Positions 9,338-17,695 of a stretch of 64,000 bases of DNA are shown here, piece by piece. The stretch is from assembly GCF_000420645.1 (NCBI RefSeq), contig NZ_ATVI01000006.1, positions 868,001 through 932,000 of the forward strand. The letters run 5' to 3'. The stretch is from Nevskia ramosa DSM 11499 (lineage in GTDB: Bacteria > Pseudomonadota > Gammaproteobacteria > Nevskiales > Nevskiaceae). A program made the position numbers and the translations under genes. The notes beneath the pieces are model-generated. The model was not told the DNA's origin and made no database searches. It worked only from the letters and a program-made list of their open reading frames with translations. The stretch's first letter is position 1. The number at the start of each line of letters is the position of its first letter.

Positions 9338-10315
9338 TCAGCGGGTGGTTTCCCGGACGATCTTCCAGCTGCCGCCGACTTCAGCCAGCTCGATGATCTT
9401 GCCGACCTTGTCGGAGATCGTGTCGGACGAGTAGTCCTGGGTGAACAGCACGCGCACGTGCTGGGCGTCGATCGCCTGCACCTCGGGCGCCACCAGCTCG
9501 ACATTGATCATCTTGGCCTTGCCGATGCGCGCGCGGCGCTGAAGCTGCCACTCGTCGATCGCGAGGCCGCCATCGGGCCTGAACTCCGGCGAGTAGGCGG
9601 CGAGGTAGGCGTCGACATCGCGGGCCGACCAGGCTCTGGCCCAGACTTCCAGTGCTCTCAGCACGGCATCGCTGGAAGCGGGAGCCGTCGGTTCAACGGC
9701 AGCCGGTGCTGCGGCGACTGGCGCAGGCGCTGCTGCAGTCGGCGTCGCTGCTGCTGCGACCGGAGCGGGAGCGGCCACAGGCGCAGCGCGACCCGCTCCG
9801 CCATTGGTCAAGCCGCTGAGCAGCGACAGCTTGTAGCGGGTCGATGCATTGTTGGCGTCCAGCGCCAGCGCCCGGTTGTAGGCGGCACCGGCCAGCGCGG
9901 CATAGATGTCGCCGAGATTCTCGTGCGCGGTGGCGTAGCTCGGGTTGGTGGCGAGCGCGGCTTCGAGTGCGTCGCGGGCCTTCTCGTAGTTGCCGGTCTG
10001 GGCGTACAGCACGGCGAGGTTGTTGTAGGGCTCGGGCAGCTGCGGATAGTCGCGGGTCAGCTCGGTGAAAGCCTTGATCGCTTCGGCGTTGTTGTTCTGC
10101 TTGACCAGGATCAGCGCCCGCGTGAAGCGGCCTTCGGCATCCTGCGGGCTCGCGGCGAGGTAACGATCGATGCGCTTCAGCGCGCCATCGAGATCACCCT
10201 GGCTGATCAGGGACTGGGCTTCTTCTACTGGCGTTGCTGCGATTGCTGGCAGCGTCGATGCTGTCAGGCCCATCATCAAAAGAAATGCAGCACTACGGCG
10301 TACTGAGCGATTCAC
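9338..10315 (-). CDS. Exported TPR protein with NTF2/Cds6-like C-terminal domain
   Basis: A 325-residue protein with signal peptide (about 1-27). Tetratricopeptide repeats span about 30-160 ('PEPYNNLAVLYAQTGNYEKARDALEAALATNPSYATAHENLGDIYAAL'), followed by an Ala/Pro/Val-rich linker (about 170-215) and an NTF2-like domain to the end. It starts at GTG 10315 behind AGAGG. It lies directly upstream of the L,D-transpeptidase gene and shares its terminal domain type, so I infer a periplasmic partner or scaffold for cell-wall remodelling. No catalytic residues are evident. Confidence 0.8.
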   Translation of the reverse strand: MNRSVRRSAAFLLMMGLTASTLPAIAATPVEEAQSLISQGDLDGALKRIDRYLAASPQDAEGRFTRALILVKQNNNAEAIKAFTELTRDYPQLPEPYNNLAVLYAQTGNYEKARDALEAALATNPSYATAHENLGDIYAALAGAAYNRALALDANNASTRYKLSLLSGLTNGGAGRAAPVAAPAPVAAAATPTAAAPAPVAAAPAAVEPTAPASSDAVLRALEVWARAWSARDVDAYLAAYSPEFRPDGGLAIDEWQLQRRARIGKAKMINVELVAPEVQAIDAQHVRVLFTQDYSSDTISDKVGKIIELAEVGGSWKIVRETTR

Positions 10316-10521
10316 GCGTTACCTCTGAATTGGTTCGATTCCATGAAGACAAGGGTTGGGTCTTTGCGGCGGCCGGCACTTCCGGTTGATTTACCGGTAG
10401 ACCATTCGGCATGCGACCCTGCCTTTCCGATGGCCCGGAATATACCAGCAAGTTTCGGGCTGACCCGTGACTGAAACCGCCCTGCAAGCGCCACTCCCGA
10501 CCATATTCCTGCCCTGTTCCA

Positions 10522-11517
10522 ATGAAGCTGCTGATCGTCAAGACCACCTCGCTGGGTGACCTGATTCACGCGCTGCCGGCCCTGACCGACGCAATACGCG
10601 CGGTGCCGAATCTGGCGGTGGACTGGCTCGCCGAGCGGCCATTTGCCGAGATTCCGCGCTGGCATCCGGCCGTCCAGCGGGTCATCGCATCCGACCTGCG
10701 GCGCTGGCGCAAGGTTCCGTTGGCGACATTGCGCGACGGTGACTGGGCACGCTTCCGTGACGAGCTGTGTCAGACCCGATACGACCTGGTGCTCGACGCC
10801 CAGGGGCTGGTCAAGAGTGCCTGGCTGGCCAGTCGTGCCGATGGTCCGAGTGCCGGGCCCAGCTGGGCGTCGGCCCGCGAACCGCTGGCCTCGCTGTTTT
10901 ATCGCCATCGCTATGCCGTGCCGGCGCACGGCCAGGAACATGCGATCACCCGGATCCGGCGTCTGTTCGCTGCCGCACTCGGCTATCCATTGCCGCCGGC
11001 GCTCGATGCACCGCCGGACAGCGGCCTCGATCGTGATCGCTTCCAGCAACCCGTCGTCGGTCAGCCTTATGCGGTGTTCCTCCACGGCACCACCTGGCCG
11101 AGCAAGCGCTGGCCGCTGGCGGACTGGCAGGCGCTGGCCCGCTGGCTGACTCAGCAGGGTCTGGCGGTGATGCTGCCCTGGGGCAGCGACGCCGAACGCG
11201 CCGACGCCGAACGAATTGCCACCGCCACGCCGGGTTGCCGGGTGCTGCCGAAGCTGGGGCTGACCGCCGTCGCTGGCTGGATTGCCCATGCCAGGGTCGT
11301 GGTCGGTGTCGATACCGGGCTGATGCATCTGGCGGCCGCACTCGCGACGCCGGGCATCTCCTTGTATGGACCAACCTTGCCGCAGATGACTGGCGCCTTC
11401 GGCCGCAATCAGCACTGGCTCTGCAACGAGGACCAGCCGGCGACCATCGATCGCCAGCGGGCGCTGACGGTCAGCCGCGAGCGGGTGATCGAGGCCTTGC
11501 GGTCATTGCCCCTGTAG
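10522..11517 (+). CDS. waaC: LPS heptosyltransferase I (WaaC)
   Basis: A 331-residue GT9-family enzyme that adds the first L-glycero-D-manno-heptose from ADP-heptose to Kdo2-lipid A on the cytoplasmic face. The N-terminus 'LLIVKTTSLGDLIHALPALTDA' is the typical WaaC opening. 'YAVFLHGTTWPSKRWP' and 'VVVGVDTGLMHLAAAL' are the donor-site blocks. It is divergent from the TPR/transpeptidase pair across a 206-base gap. Its 3' end overlaps the convergent glycosyltransferase gene by 47 bases. Other LPS-core genes (LpxL-like, waaA) follow. Confidence 0.93.
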   Translation: MKLLIVKTTSLGDLIHALPALTDAIRAVPNLAVDWLAERPFAEIPRWHPAVQRVIASDLRRWRKVPLATLRDGDWARFRDELCQTRYDLVLDAQGLVKSAWLASRADGPSAGPSWASAREPLASLFYRHRYAVPAHGQEHAITRIRRLFAAALGYPLPPALDAPPDSGLDRDRFQQPVVGQPYAVFLHGTTWPSKRWPLADWQALARWLTQQGLAVMLPWGSDAERADAERIATATPGCRVLPKLGLTAVAGWIAHARVVVGVDTGLMHLAAALATPGISLYGPTLPQMTGAFGRNQHWLCNEDQPATIDRQRALTVSRERVIEALRSLPL

Positions 11518-12532
11518 TCATTGCTGCGAGCAGCTCGGCAAGCTCGGCCCGGAAGCCGCCGTAGCTCAAACCCACTCTTTCCGCACGCTGTCGCGCCTGT
11601 TCGATTTCGAGTCGATAGGCGTCGTCATCGCTCAGCAGATGGATTGCCGCCGCTTCGAGCAGCGCCTCGTCGGCTTCCGGCTCGGCCAGCGCCGGGAACG
11701 CCAGCCGCTGCACCGCGCCGTTGCCGCCGATGTTGACGATGCCGCAGAGCAGCGCATCACCGGCGATCTGGCCCGGCACCCAGCCGGCATCGCGCTGGAT
11801 CACCAGCCGGTGCCGCGCCAGTTCCTGCAGGAACGCGGGATACGGCAACCGTTGCTCGACCCAGCGGAGCGTCGGCACGGCGCCCGTCGCCGCCAGCACG
11901 CGGGCACGGCCGGCTTCGCCATCCAGATTGAATACGGTCAGCGGCGTGCCGGCGGCTCGGGCGATACGACCCGCCAGCTGCAGCGCCTCGGTGTGGCGTC
12001 GCGACGGCTGATCGAACTGCCGGGTGCCGACGACGATGCCGCTGCGCGCGTCGATGGCTTGCGCGAAATCCCAGCCCGGCTCGTCGAACGGATACGGCGT
12101 GGCGACGAAGCGCACGCGTTCGGAAGGCAGGCCGTACTCCTGGTAGTGAGTGAAGCCGGGTTCGGTGGCCGCGAAGGCGCCGTCGCAGGCCGCCAGCACC
12201 TGGCGATGCAGCCAGCGCCGCCACGGATAGCGGAGCTGGTGCTCGATCTGGGCACTGCCGCTTTCCTTCCAGCTGACGAACACCGTCAAGCCGCGCGCCT
12301 TCAACTGGCGCACTGCGCGCAGATTGGCAAGACCACGCCGGCGCAGCAGCACGACTACGGCGTCGGCCGAGCCGTCGACGGTGTCCGGTGTCTGGTGAAA
12401 TCGCCCGCCCGTGGCGGCGGCCCAGGCCCAGTAGTTGATCGGCGCGTGGCCCGGCGCACCCGGCGGCGTCAGCCCGTCGCGCCAGTCGACCGGCGCATCG
12501 CGACCCCAGGGATTGACGACGTCGAGCCTCAT
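11471..12532 (-). CDS. GT-B fold glycosyltransferase (LPS core-type)
   Basis: A 353-residue putative glycosyltransferase without signal peptide or membrane helix. The N-terminal half carries a Rossmann-like region ('ADAVVVLLRRRGLANLRAVRQLKARGLTVFVSW'). The C-terminal donor half has 'VIQRDAGWVPGQIAGDALLCGI' and 'GGNGAVQRLAFP', consistent with a GT-B nucleotide-sugar site. It lies between waaC and an acyltransferase gene and overlaps the latter's stop by four bases, so an LPS-core role is the natural inference. Neither donor nor acceptor sugar can be read from the sequence. Confidence 0.65.
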   Translation of the reverse strand: MRLDVVNPWGRDAPVDWRDGLTPPGAPGHAPINYWAWAAATGGRFHQTPDTVDGSADAVVVLLRRRGLANLRAVRQLKARGLTVFVSWKESGSAQIEHQLRYPWRRWLHRQVLAACDGAFAATEPGFTHYQEYGLPSERVRFVATPYPFDEPGWDFAQAIDARSGIVVGTRQFDQPSRRHTEALQLAGRIARAAGTPLTVFNLDGEAGRARVLAATGAVPTLRWVEQRLPYPAFLQELARHRLVIQRDAGWVPGQIAGDALLCGIVNIGGNGAVQRLAFPALAEPEADEALLEAAAIHLLSDDDAYRLEIEQARQRAERVGLSYGGFRAELAELLAAMTTGAMTARPRSPARG

Positions 12533-13467
12533 CCGCGGGCGTAGACGTCCGGCGCACCCGGCGGCTGGAACTTGAAGCGCCGGTGGGTCCAGAAATACTG
12601 CTCGGGGCAGATGCGGATCGCGTCCTCGATCAGCGCGTTGATGCGGCGGGTGTCGGCTGCGTCATCGCCGCTCGGGAAATTGTCCAGCGCCGGACCCATG
12701 GTCACCACGTAGCGGCCATCTGCAGTGCGGGTCGGAAAGAACGGTACGACCTTGGCGCGACCGAGCTGGGCGAGGCGCGAGGTGGCGGTCAGGGTCAGCG
12801 CCGGCACGCCGAAGAACGGCACGAAGATCGCGCCCGGCACTTCCAGGGTCTGGTCCGGCGCGTACCAGACCGCGCCGCCGTTGCGCAGCGCGCGCAGCAG
12901 GTTCTTCAGATCGTCCTTCGGCAGCGCCGGCCGGCCCGAGCGCTGCTCGCGCCAGCGGTGCATCCACCAGTCGACGAAGACGTTGTCGGCCGGCCGATAC
13001 ATCGCGTGGAACGGCCGATCGGCGAGGCAGATCGAACGGGCGGCGATTTCCAGGGTGGTGAAATGGCCGGTCAGCAGCAGCACGCCGGAACCGTCGGCCG
13101 TCGCGGCATCGAGATGCTCGACCCCGCGCAGTTCCAGCCGGCCTTTCAGCTTCGCATCCGGTGCCAGCCAGGCCAGCAAGGTCTCGAACAGGCCCATGCC
13201 CAGCGCCCGGAAATGCGCTTCGACCAGCGCGACGATCCGTGCTTCATCGAACTCCGGAAAGCACAGCCGCAGATTGATACGAGTCACCCGGCGCCGGCTC
13301 GGCAGCAGCCGCCAGACCATCCAGCCGAGGGACGAGCCGATCCCCAGCAGCCAGGAAACCGGCAGCCAGCACAAGGCCCGGCCGATGCCGAGCAGCAGCC
13401 AGGCCAGCCACCAGCGGGGATGCAGTAGCGCGCGCGGCAGCGAGGGGGGATTGGCTTGGGCAGTCAT
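12529..13467 (-). CDS. LpxL/HtrB-type lipid A late acyltransferase
   Basis: A 312-residue inner-membrane protein with one N-terminal hydrophobic anchor (about 15-45). The catalytic block 'LLLTGHFTTLEIAAR' has the H-x4-E form used by LpxL/LpxM enzymes. Further family blocks are 'AMYRPADNVFVDWWM', 'VWYAPDQTLEVPGAIFVPFFG' and the C-terminal 'CPEQYFWTHRRFKFQPPG'. It should transfer a fatty acyl chain from acyl-ACP to Kdo2-lipid IVA. It neighbours waaA, transcribed divergently, and overlaps the GT-B gene downstream. LpxL versus another paralogue cannot be settled from one sequence. Confidence 0.88.
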   Translation of the reverse strand: MTAQANPPSLPRALLHPRWWLAWLLLGIGRALCWLPVSWLLGIGSSLGWMVWRLLPSRRRVTRINLRLCFPEFDEARIVALVEAHFRALGMGLFETLLAWLAPDAKLKGRLELRGVEHLDAATADGSGVLLLTGHFTTLEIAARSICLADRPFHAMYRPADNVFVDWWMHRWREQRSGRPALPKDDLKNLLRALRNGGAVWYAPDQTLEVPGAIFVPFFGVPALTLTATSRLAQLGRAKVVPFFPTRTADGRYVVTMGPALDNFPSGDDAADTRRINALIEDAIRICPEQYFWTHRRFKFQPPGAPDVYARG

Positions 13468-13519
13468 CGAGGGAGTTTAGCGTTGCAAGCCCGTCGATCG
13501 CCCCGCATTCTTGGCGCCC

Positions 13520-14812
13520 GTGCGACTGCTCTACACCCTCCTGCTCTATCTCGCGACGCCGCTGGTGTTGCTGCGCCTGCTGTGGAAAAGCCGTGAGCTG
13601 CCTGAATATCGCAGTCGCATCGGTGAGCGCTTCGGGCGGGTGCCGCGGCCAGGCGAGGAGATCGCCGTCTGGGTGCATGCAGTCTCCGTCGGCGAGGCCT
13701 TGGCTGCGCAGCCGCTGATCGAAGCGCTGATTGCCAGCCACGGCGAACGCCGCATCTGGGTGACGTCGACGACGCCGACCGGCTCGGCGCGGGTCATGGC
13801 CGCGTTCGGGGACCGCGTCCATCATTCCTATGCGCCTTATGACTTGCCGGATGCGGTCGCCCGGTTCCTGAGTCAGGTGCGTCCCGGCAAGCTGGTGGTG
13901 ATGGAAACCGAGCTCTGGCCGAACCTGTTCCGCGCCTGCCGGGTTCGCGGCATTCCGCTGACCATCGCCAACGCCCGCCTGTCGCCGCGCAGCTTCCGCG
14001 GCTATGGCCGGGTGCATGGCTTTGCTCGGAACACCTTGCGCAATGTCGATTGCGTCGCCGCGCAGTCGAAATCCGACGCCGCCCGTTTCCGTACGCTGGG
14101 CGCGCCGCGCGAACGAGTGCGAGTCATCGGCAACCTGAAGTTCGATCTCGCGCTGCCTGATGTCCGGATCGCCGAAGGGGTGGCCCTGCGTGCGCGCTTC
14201 GGTGAGCGCCCGGTCTGGGTTGCAGCCTCGACGCACGACGGCGAGGAAGCCGCGGCGCTTGCTGCCCATGCCGCGCTCGTCGAGTTGCAGCCAGACGCCT
14301 TGCTGGTGCTGGTGCCGCGTCATCCGCAGCGTTTCGATGCTGTGTGGTCGCTGATCGAGGAAGCCGGCTTGGTCGCCGAACGTCGCGCGCGTTTGACCGC
14401 GCTTGATCGTTCCAGCCATTCGCCGGAGCTGGAAAGCGCGCAGGTCTTTCTCGGCGATAGCATGGGCGAAATGTTCCTGTATCTGGCGATGGCCGACGTT
14501 GCCTTTGTCGGCGGCAGCCTGGTGGCGATCGGCGGACACAATGTGCTGGAGCCTGCGGCACTCGGCCTGCCGGTACTGTTCGGCCCGCACATGCACAACT
14601 TCGAAGCGGCCCGCGCGCTGCTGCTGGAGCGCGACGCGGCGATCGAGATCGAGGATGCCGCCCGTCTCGCCGAAGAACTGGCCGTTCTGCTCGCCAGCCC
14701 CGAACGCTGCCGCGCCATGGGTGCCAATGGCGAAGCCGCCGTCGCCGGCAATCGCGGGGCGCTGAAGCGACTGATGGCGATCATCGAAGCGCAGACGCCC
14801 GCATCGCCATGA
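13520..14812 (+). CDS. waaA: 3-deoxy-D-manno-octulosonic acid transferase (WaaA/KdtA)
   Basis: A 430-residue enzyme that attaches Kdo to lipid IVA. An N-terminal membrane anchor ('LLYTLLLYLATPLVLLRLL') is followed by 'WVHAVSVGEALAAQPLI', 'VMETELWPNLFRACRVRGIP', 'AASTHDGEE' and 'FVGGSLVAIGGHNVLEPAALGLPVLFGPHMHNF', all standard WaaA blocks. I prefer GTG 13520, which gives the usual short lead into the anchor; a TTG at 13511 is also possible. The stop overlaps the next ATG (ATGA), so the exonuclease gene is translationally coupled. Confidence 0.94.
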   Translation: MRLLYTLLLYLATPLVLLRLLWKSRELPEYRSRIGERFGRVPRPGEEIAVWVHAVSVGEALAAQPLIEALIASHGERRIWVTSTTPTGSARVMAAFGDRVHHSYAPYDLPDAVARFLSQVRPGKLVVMETELWPNLFRACRVRGIPLTIANARLSPRSFRGYGRVHGFARNTLRNVDCVAAQSKSDAARFRTLGAPRERVRVIGNLKFDLALPDVRIAEGVALRARFGERPVWVAASTHDGEEAAALAAHAALVELQPDALLVLVPRHPQRFDAVWSLIEEAGLVAERRARLTALDRSSHSPELESAQVFLGDSMGEMFLYLAMADVAFVGGSLVAIGGHNVLEPAALGLPVLFGPHMHNFEAARALLLERDAAIEIEDAARLAEELAVLLASPERCRAMGANGEAAVAGNRGALKRLMAIIEAQTPASP

Positions 14813-15876
14813 AGGAAGAAGATCTCGTCATCGTGAGGTCAGAGGGCCTCTACTGCCCGCAAGGCGATTTCCACATCGATCCTTGGCGTGGCGTGCCACG
14901 CGCCGTGATCACCCACGCCCACGGCGACCATGCGCGCACCGGCAGCCAGCACTACTGGGGTGCGACGCGCGGTTTGGGTCTGATGCGAGAGCGGCTGGGC
15001 AAGCAGTCGCCGATCACGCCGCTCGATTACGGCCAGAAGCTGCGCTTCAACGAGGTGACGATCTCGCTGCACTCGGCCGGTCACGTGCTCGGCTCCGCGC
15101 AGGTCCGCATCGAACATGATGATGGCCGCGTCTGGGGGGTGTCTGGTGATTTCAAGCGTGATGCCGACTTGAGCTGCGACCCCTTCGAACCGTTCCGCTG
15201 CGATACCTGGATCACCGAAGCAACCTTCGCGCTGCCGATCTACCGCTGGACCGAGACCGCCGAGGTTGCCGCCGAGATCTTCGCCTGGTGGCAGGCTTGC
15301 AAGCAGGATGGCCAGGCCGCCGTGCTGTTCTGCTACTCACTCGGCAAGGCGCAGCGAGTGCTGGCCGAGCTGACTCGCTTCACCGACGAAACCGTCTACG
15401 TGCACGGCGCGATGCCCGGCCTGATCAAGGCCTATCGGCAAGCCGGCATTCACATGTTGCCGACCGATGCCGTCGGCAATCAGCCCAAGGGCACGTCGTT
15501 TGTCGGCAAGCTGGTGCTGGCACCGCCCGGCGCCAGCGGCACGCCCTGGATGAAGCGTCTGCATCCCAGTTCCACCGGCTTCGCCAGCGGCTGGATGCGA
15601 GTGCGTGGCGGCAAACGCCGTCTGGCCTACGACCGCGGCTTCGTGATGAGCGACCACGCCGATTGGGATTCGTTGTTGCGCACCATCGACGACACCGGCG
15701 CGAAGCGCGTGCTGGTCACTCACGGTCACGGCGATGCGCTGATCGCCCACCTGCGTGAACGCGGGATCGAGGCATCCATGCTGGCCACACAGTTCGCGGG
15801 CGAGAGCGGTGCTGCCGATGATCTTGACCCCGACGACGCCGCAAGGCCGGCTTCCTTCCTGCCTGCAGAAAGTTAG
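14809..15876 (+). CDS. Ligase-associated MBL-fold DNA exonuclease
   Basis: A 355-residue metallo-beta-lactamase/beta-CASP-type protein. Metal ligands are in 'THAHGDHA' and 'GHVLGSAQVRIE', and 'YSLGKAQRVL' and 'TPWMKR...STGFASGWM' are blocks of the family usually called ligase-associated DNA exonuclease. That family normally sits beside an ATP-dependent DNA ligase and a Lhr-type helicase; none is visible here. Instead it is coupled (ATGA) to waaA. It is the last gene before the 475-base leader of the alginate operon. Confidence 0.8.
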   Translation: MKEEDLVIVRSEGLYCPQGDFHIDPWRGVPRAVITHAHGDHARTGSQHYWGATRGLGLMRERLGKQSPITPLDYGQKLRFNEVTISLHSAGHVLGSAQVRIEHDDGRVWGVSGDFKRDADLSCDPFEPFRCDTWITEATFALPIYRWTETAEVAAEIFAWWQACKQDGQAAVLFCYSLGKAQRVLAELTRFTDETVYVHGAMPGLIKAYRQAGIHMLPTDAVGNQPKGTSFVGKLVLAPPGASGTPWMKRLHPSSTGFASGWMRVRGGKRRLAYDRGFVMSDHADWDSLLRTIDDTGAKRVLVTHGHGDALIAHLRERGIEASMLATQFAGESGAADDLDPDDAARPASFLPAES

Positions 15877-16351
15877 GCAACAGATTTCAGGAAGCGGGCC
15901 GATACCCCGTCTGTTCTTAAGTTTTTCTTAACTGTTGAATTGTCGGCTGGTTGTAACTGCGCTGAACTGTAGTTTGGAGACAGAAAACTTGTCTCCGCTG
16001 CAGTTTTGTGACACGGGCCTAGATTGCCTCCCGATAGTGCACTTTTGTTCCTGTGACAGGCGATGTCGACGCCGTATACTTGCTGCGGTGCAGCGTTACA
16101 GGCATCGGGTTCGCGCGGCGGTAGGTCTGCGTTCGGTGTTCTGCAGGCAGCAAAAAATTACGCTGTCAGACCAACGGGTTGCGAGCATGAAACGCGCGGG
16201 TGGCGCGAAACGTGCTGAAAGCCAAGCACAGGTTCTGGCGGTACACGCGCGGCGTGGGACGCTAGTTCGGGATTTATGAACTCGTTGTACTTCGATCATT
16301 TCTTGCGCGCTCTTGCTACTGAGCCCGCGATCAGAATTTAGGGAGCAAACC
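15877..16351 (+). promoter_or_regulatory. 475-base leader/promoter region of the alginate operon
   Basis: No convincing coding sequence lies between the exonuclease stop and algD; the open frame at 15935-16279 looks accidental. The length is compatible with the long leader seen upstream of algD in Pseudomonas. Visible elements are a 7-base inverted repeat at 15976-15996 and a weak match to an AlgU/sigma-E promoter (GAACTC at 16278-16283, 17-base spacer, TCTTG at 16301-16305). The ribosome binding site AGGGAG lies at 16340-16345. The promoter match is poor and should not be relied on. Confidence 0.45.
15976..15996. promoter_or_regulatory. Inverted repeat GGAGACA-N7-TGTCTCC upstream of algD
   Basis: Two perfect 7-base arms are separated by GAAAACT. 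The arms are not followed by a T-run, so an operator or an RNA hairpin in the leader is more likely than a terminator. It lies about 355 bases upstream of the algD start. The binding factor is unknown. Confidence 0.4.
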
Positions 16352-17662
16352 GTGCAAATCAGTATTTTCGGGATGGGTTACGTGGGTGCCGTTTGTGCAG
16401 CTTGCCTCAGTGATTACGGGCACGAAGTGATTGGCGTCGATGTTTCCGCACTGAAAGTCAAGCTGATCAACTCCGGCCAATCTCCGATCGTCGAGCCGGG
16501 TCTTGGTGAACTGCTTGCCAAGGGTGTTGCTTCTGGCAAGCTGCGGGCGACCACCGACACCGAAGAAGCTATTCTCGGCTCGGAACTGACGATGATCTGC
16601 GTCGGCACCCCAAGCAAGCGCAACGGCGACCTCGATCTGCGTTATGTCGATCAAGTTTGTCGCGAGATCGGTGCGATCCTGAAGAACAAGACGGCGCGTC
16701 ATACCGTCGTCGTGCGCAGCACGGTACTGCCGGGTACGGTCAAGAACGTGGTGATTCCGGCGCTGGAGCAGTCGTCCGGCAAGAAGGCGGGCACCGATTT
16801 CGGCGTTGCGGTCAATCCGGAATTCCTCCGTGAGAGCACGGCGATCGACGATTATCGCGAGCCGCCGATGACCATCATCGGCGAGCTGGATGCCGCCTCG
16901 GGTGAAGGTCTGGCTTCCATCTATTCGGTGCTGCCGGCCGCGGTTTTCCGCCGCCCGATCGAAACGGCCGAAATGGTCAAGTACACCTGCAACGTCTGGC
17001 ATGCCACCAAGGTCACGTTCGCCAACGAGATCGGCAACATTGCCAAGGCTTGCGGCGTCGATGGTCGCGAAGTCATGAAGCTGATCTGTGAAGACGACAA
17101 GCTCAATCTGTCGGCCTATTACATGAAGCCGGGCTTCGCCTTCGGCGGTTCCTGCCTGCCGAAGGATCTGCGTGCGCTGAACTATCGTTCATCGCAGGTG
17201 GAATCGGACAACCCGATGCTCGCCGCGATCATGCGCAGCAACGTCGCCCAGGTCGATCGTGCGTTCAATCTGATTTCTGCGTTCGGCAAGAAGAACATCG
17301 GCCTGCTCGGTCTGGCGTTCAAATCCGGTACCGATGACTTGCGCGAAAGCCCGCTGGTCGACTTGGCGGAACTGCTGATCGGCAAGGGCTACTCGCTGAA
17401 GATTTTCGACCGTAATGTCGACCATGCCCGAGTCATGGGTACCAACAAGGATTACATCGACTCGAAAATCCCTCACGTCTCGAAGTTGCTGCATTCGACA
17501 CTAGAAGAAGTGGTCAACAGTTCCGACGTCATCGTCCTGGGCAACAAGGATTCCGAGTTCGCTGATGTCGTTGCGAAGCTCAAGCCGGGTGTCAAGCTCG
17601 TCGATCTCGTCGGATTCATGAGCTCCACGTCGACTGAGGATGCGCAGGGTATCTGCTGGTAA
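16352..17662 (+). CDS. algD: GDP-mannose 6-dehydrogenase AlgD
   Basis: Oxidises GDP-mannose to GDP-mannuronate, the committed precursor of alginate, using NAD+ in the cytoplasm. The GTG start at 16352 follows AGGGAG and gives 436 residues, the length I recall for Pseudomonas AlgD, beginning 'QISIFGMGYVGAVCAACLS' with the NAD-binding GxGYVG. The catalytic Cys lies in 'FGGSCLPKDLRAL', with 'NPEFLRESTAIDDY' also present. An in-frame Met 13 codons upstream would add a leader without an RBS and is rejected. It is the first gene of the operon; alg8 follows after 33 bases. Confidence 0.97.
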   Translation: MQISIFGMGYVGAVCAACLSDYGHEVIGVDVSALKVKLINSGQSPIVEPGLGELLAKGVASGKLRATTDTEEAILGSELTMICVGTPSKRNGDLDLRYVDQVCREIGAILKNKTARHTVVVRSTVLPGTVKNVVIPALEQSSGKKAGTDFGVAVNPEFLRESTAIDDYREPPMTIIGELDAASGEGLASIYSVLPAAVFRRPIETAEMVKYTCNVWHATKVTFANEIGNIAKACGVDGREVMKLICEDDKLNLSAYYMKPGFAFGGSCLPKDLRALNYRSSQVESDNPMLAAIMRSNVAQVDRAFNLISAFGKKNIGLLGLAFKSGTDDLRESPLVDLAELLIGKGYSLKIFDRNVDHARVMGTNKDYIDSKIPHVSKLLHSTLEEVVNSSDVIVLGNKDSEFADVVAKLKPGVKLVDLVGFMSSTSTEDAQGICW

Positions 17663-17695
17663 ATTTCTTTAAAGCCAGACGGGCGAATATTCTCA

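Noticed and set aside
15935-16279. 114-codon open frame in the algD leader
   Set aside because: No RBS, Arg/Cys-rich accidental composition, and lies in a region expected to be a long regulatory leader.
16278-16305. AlgU/sigma-E promoter upstream of algD
   Set aside because: Only a partial match (GAACTC-N17-TCTTG); noted in the leader entry but too weak to call.
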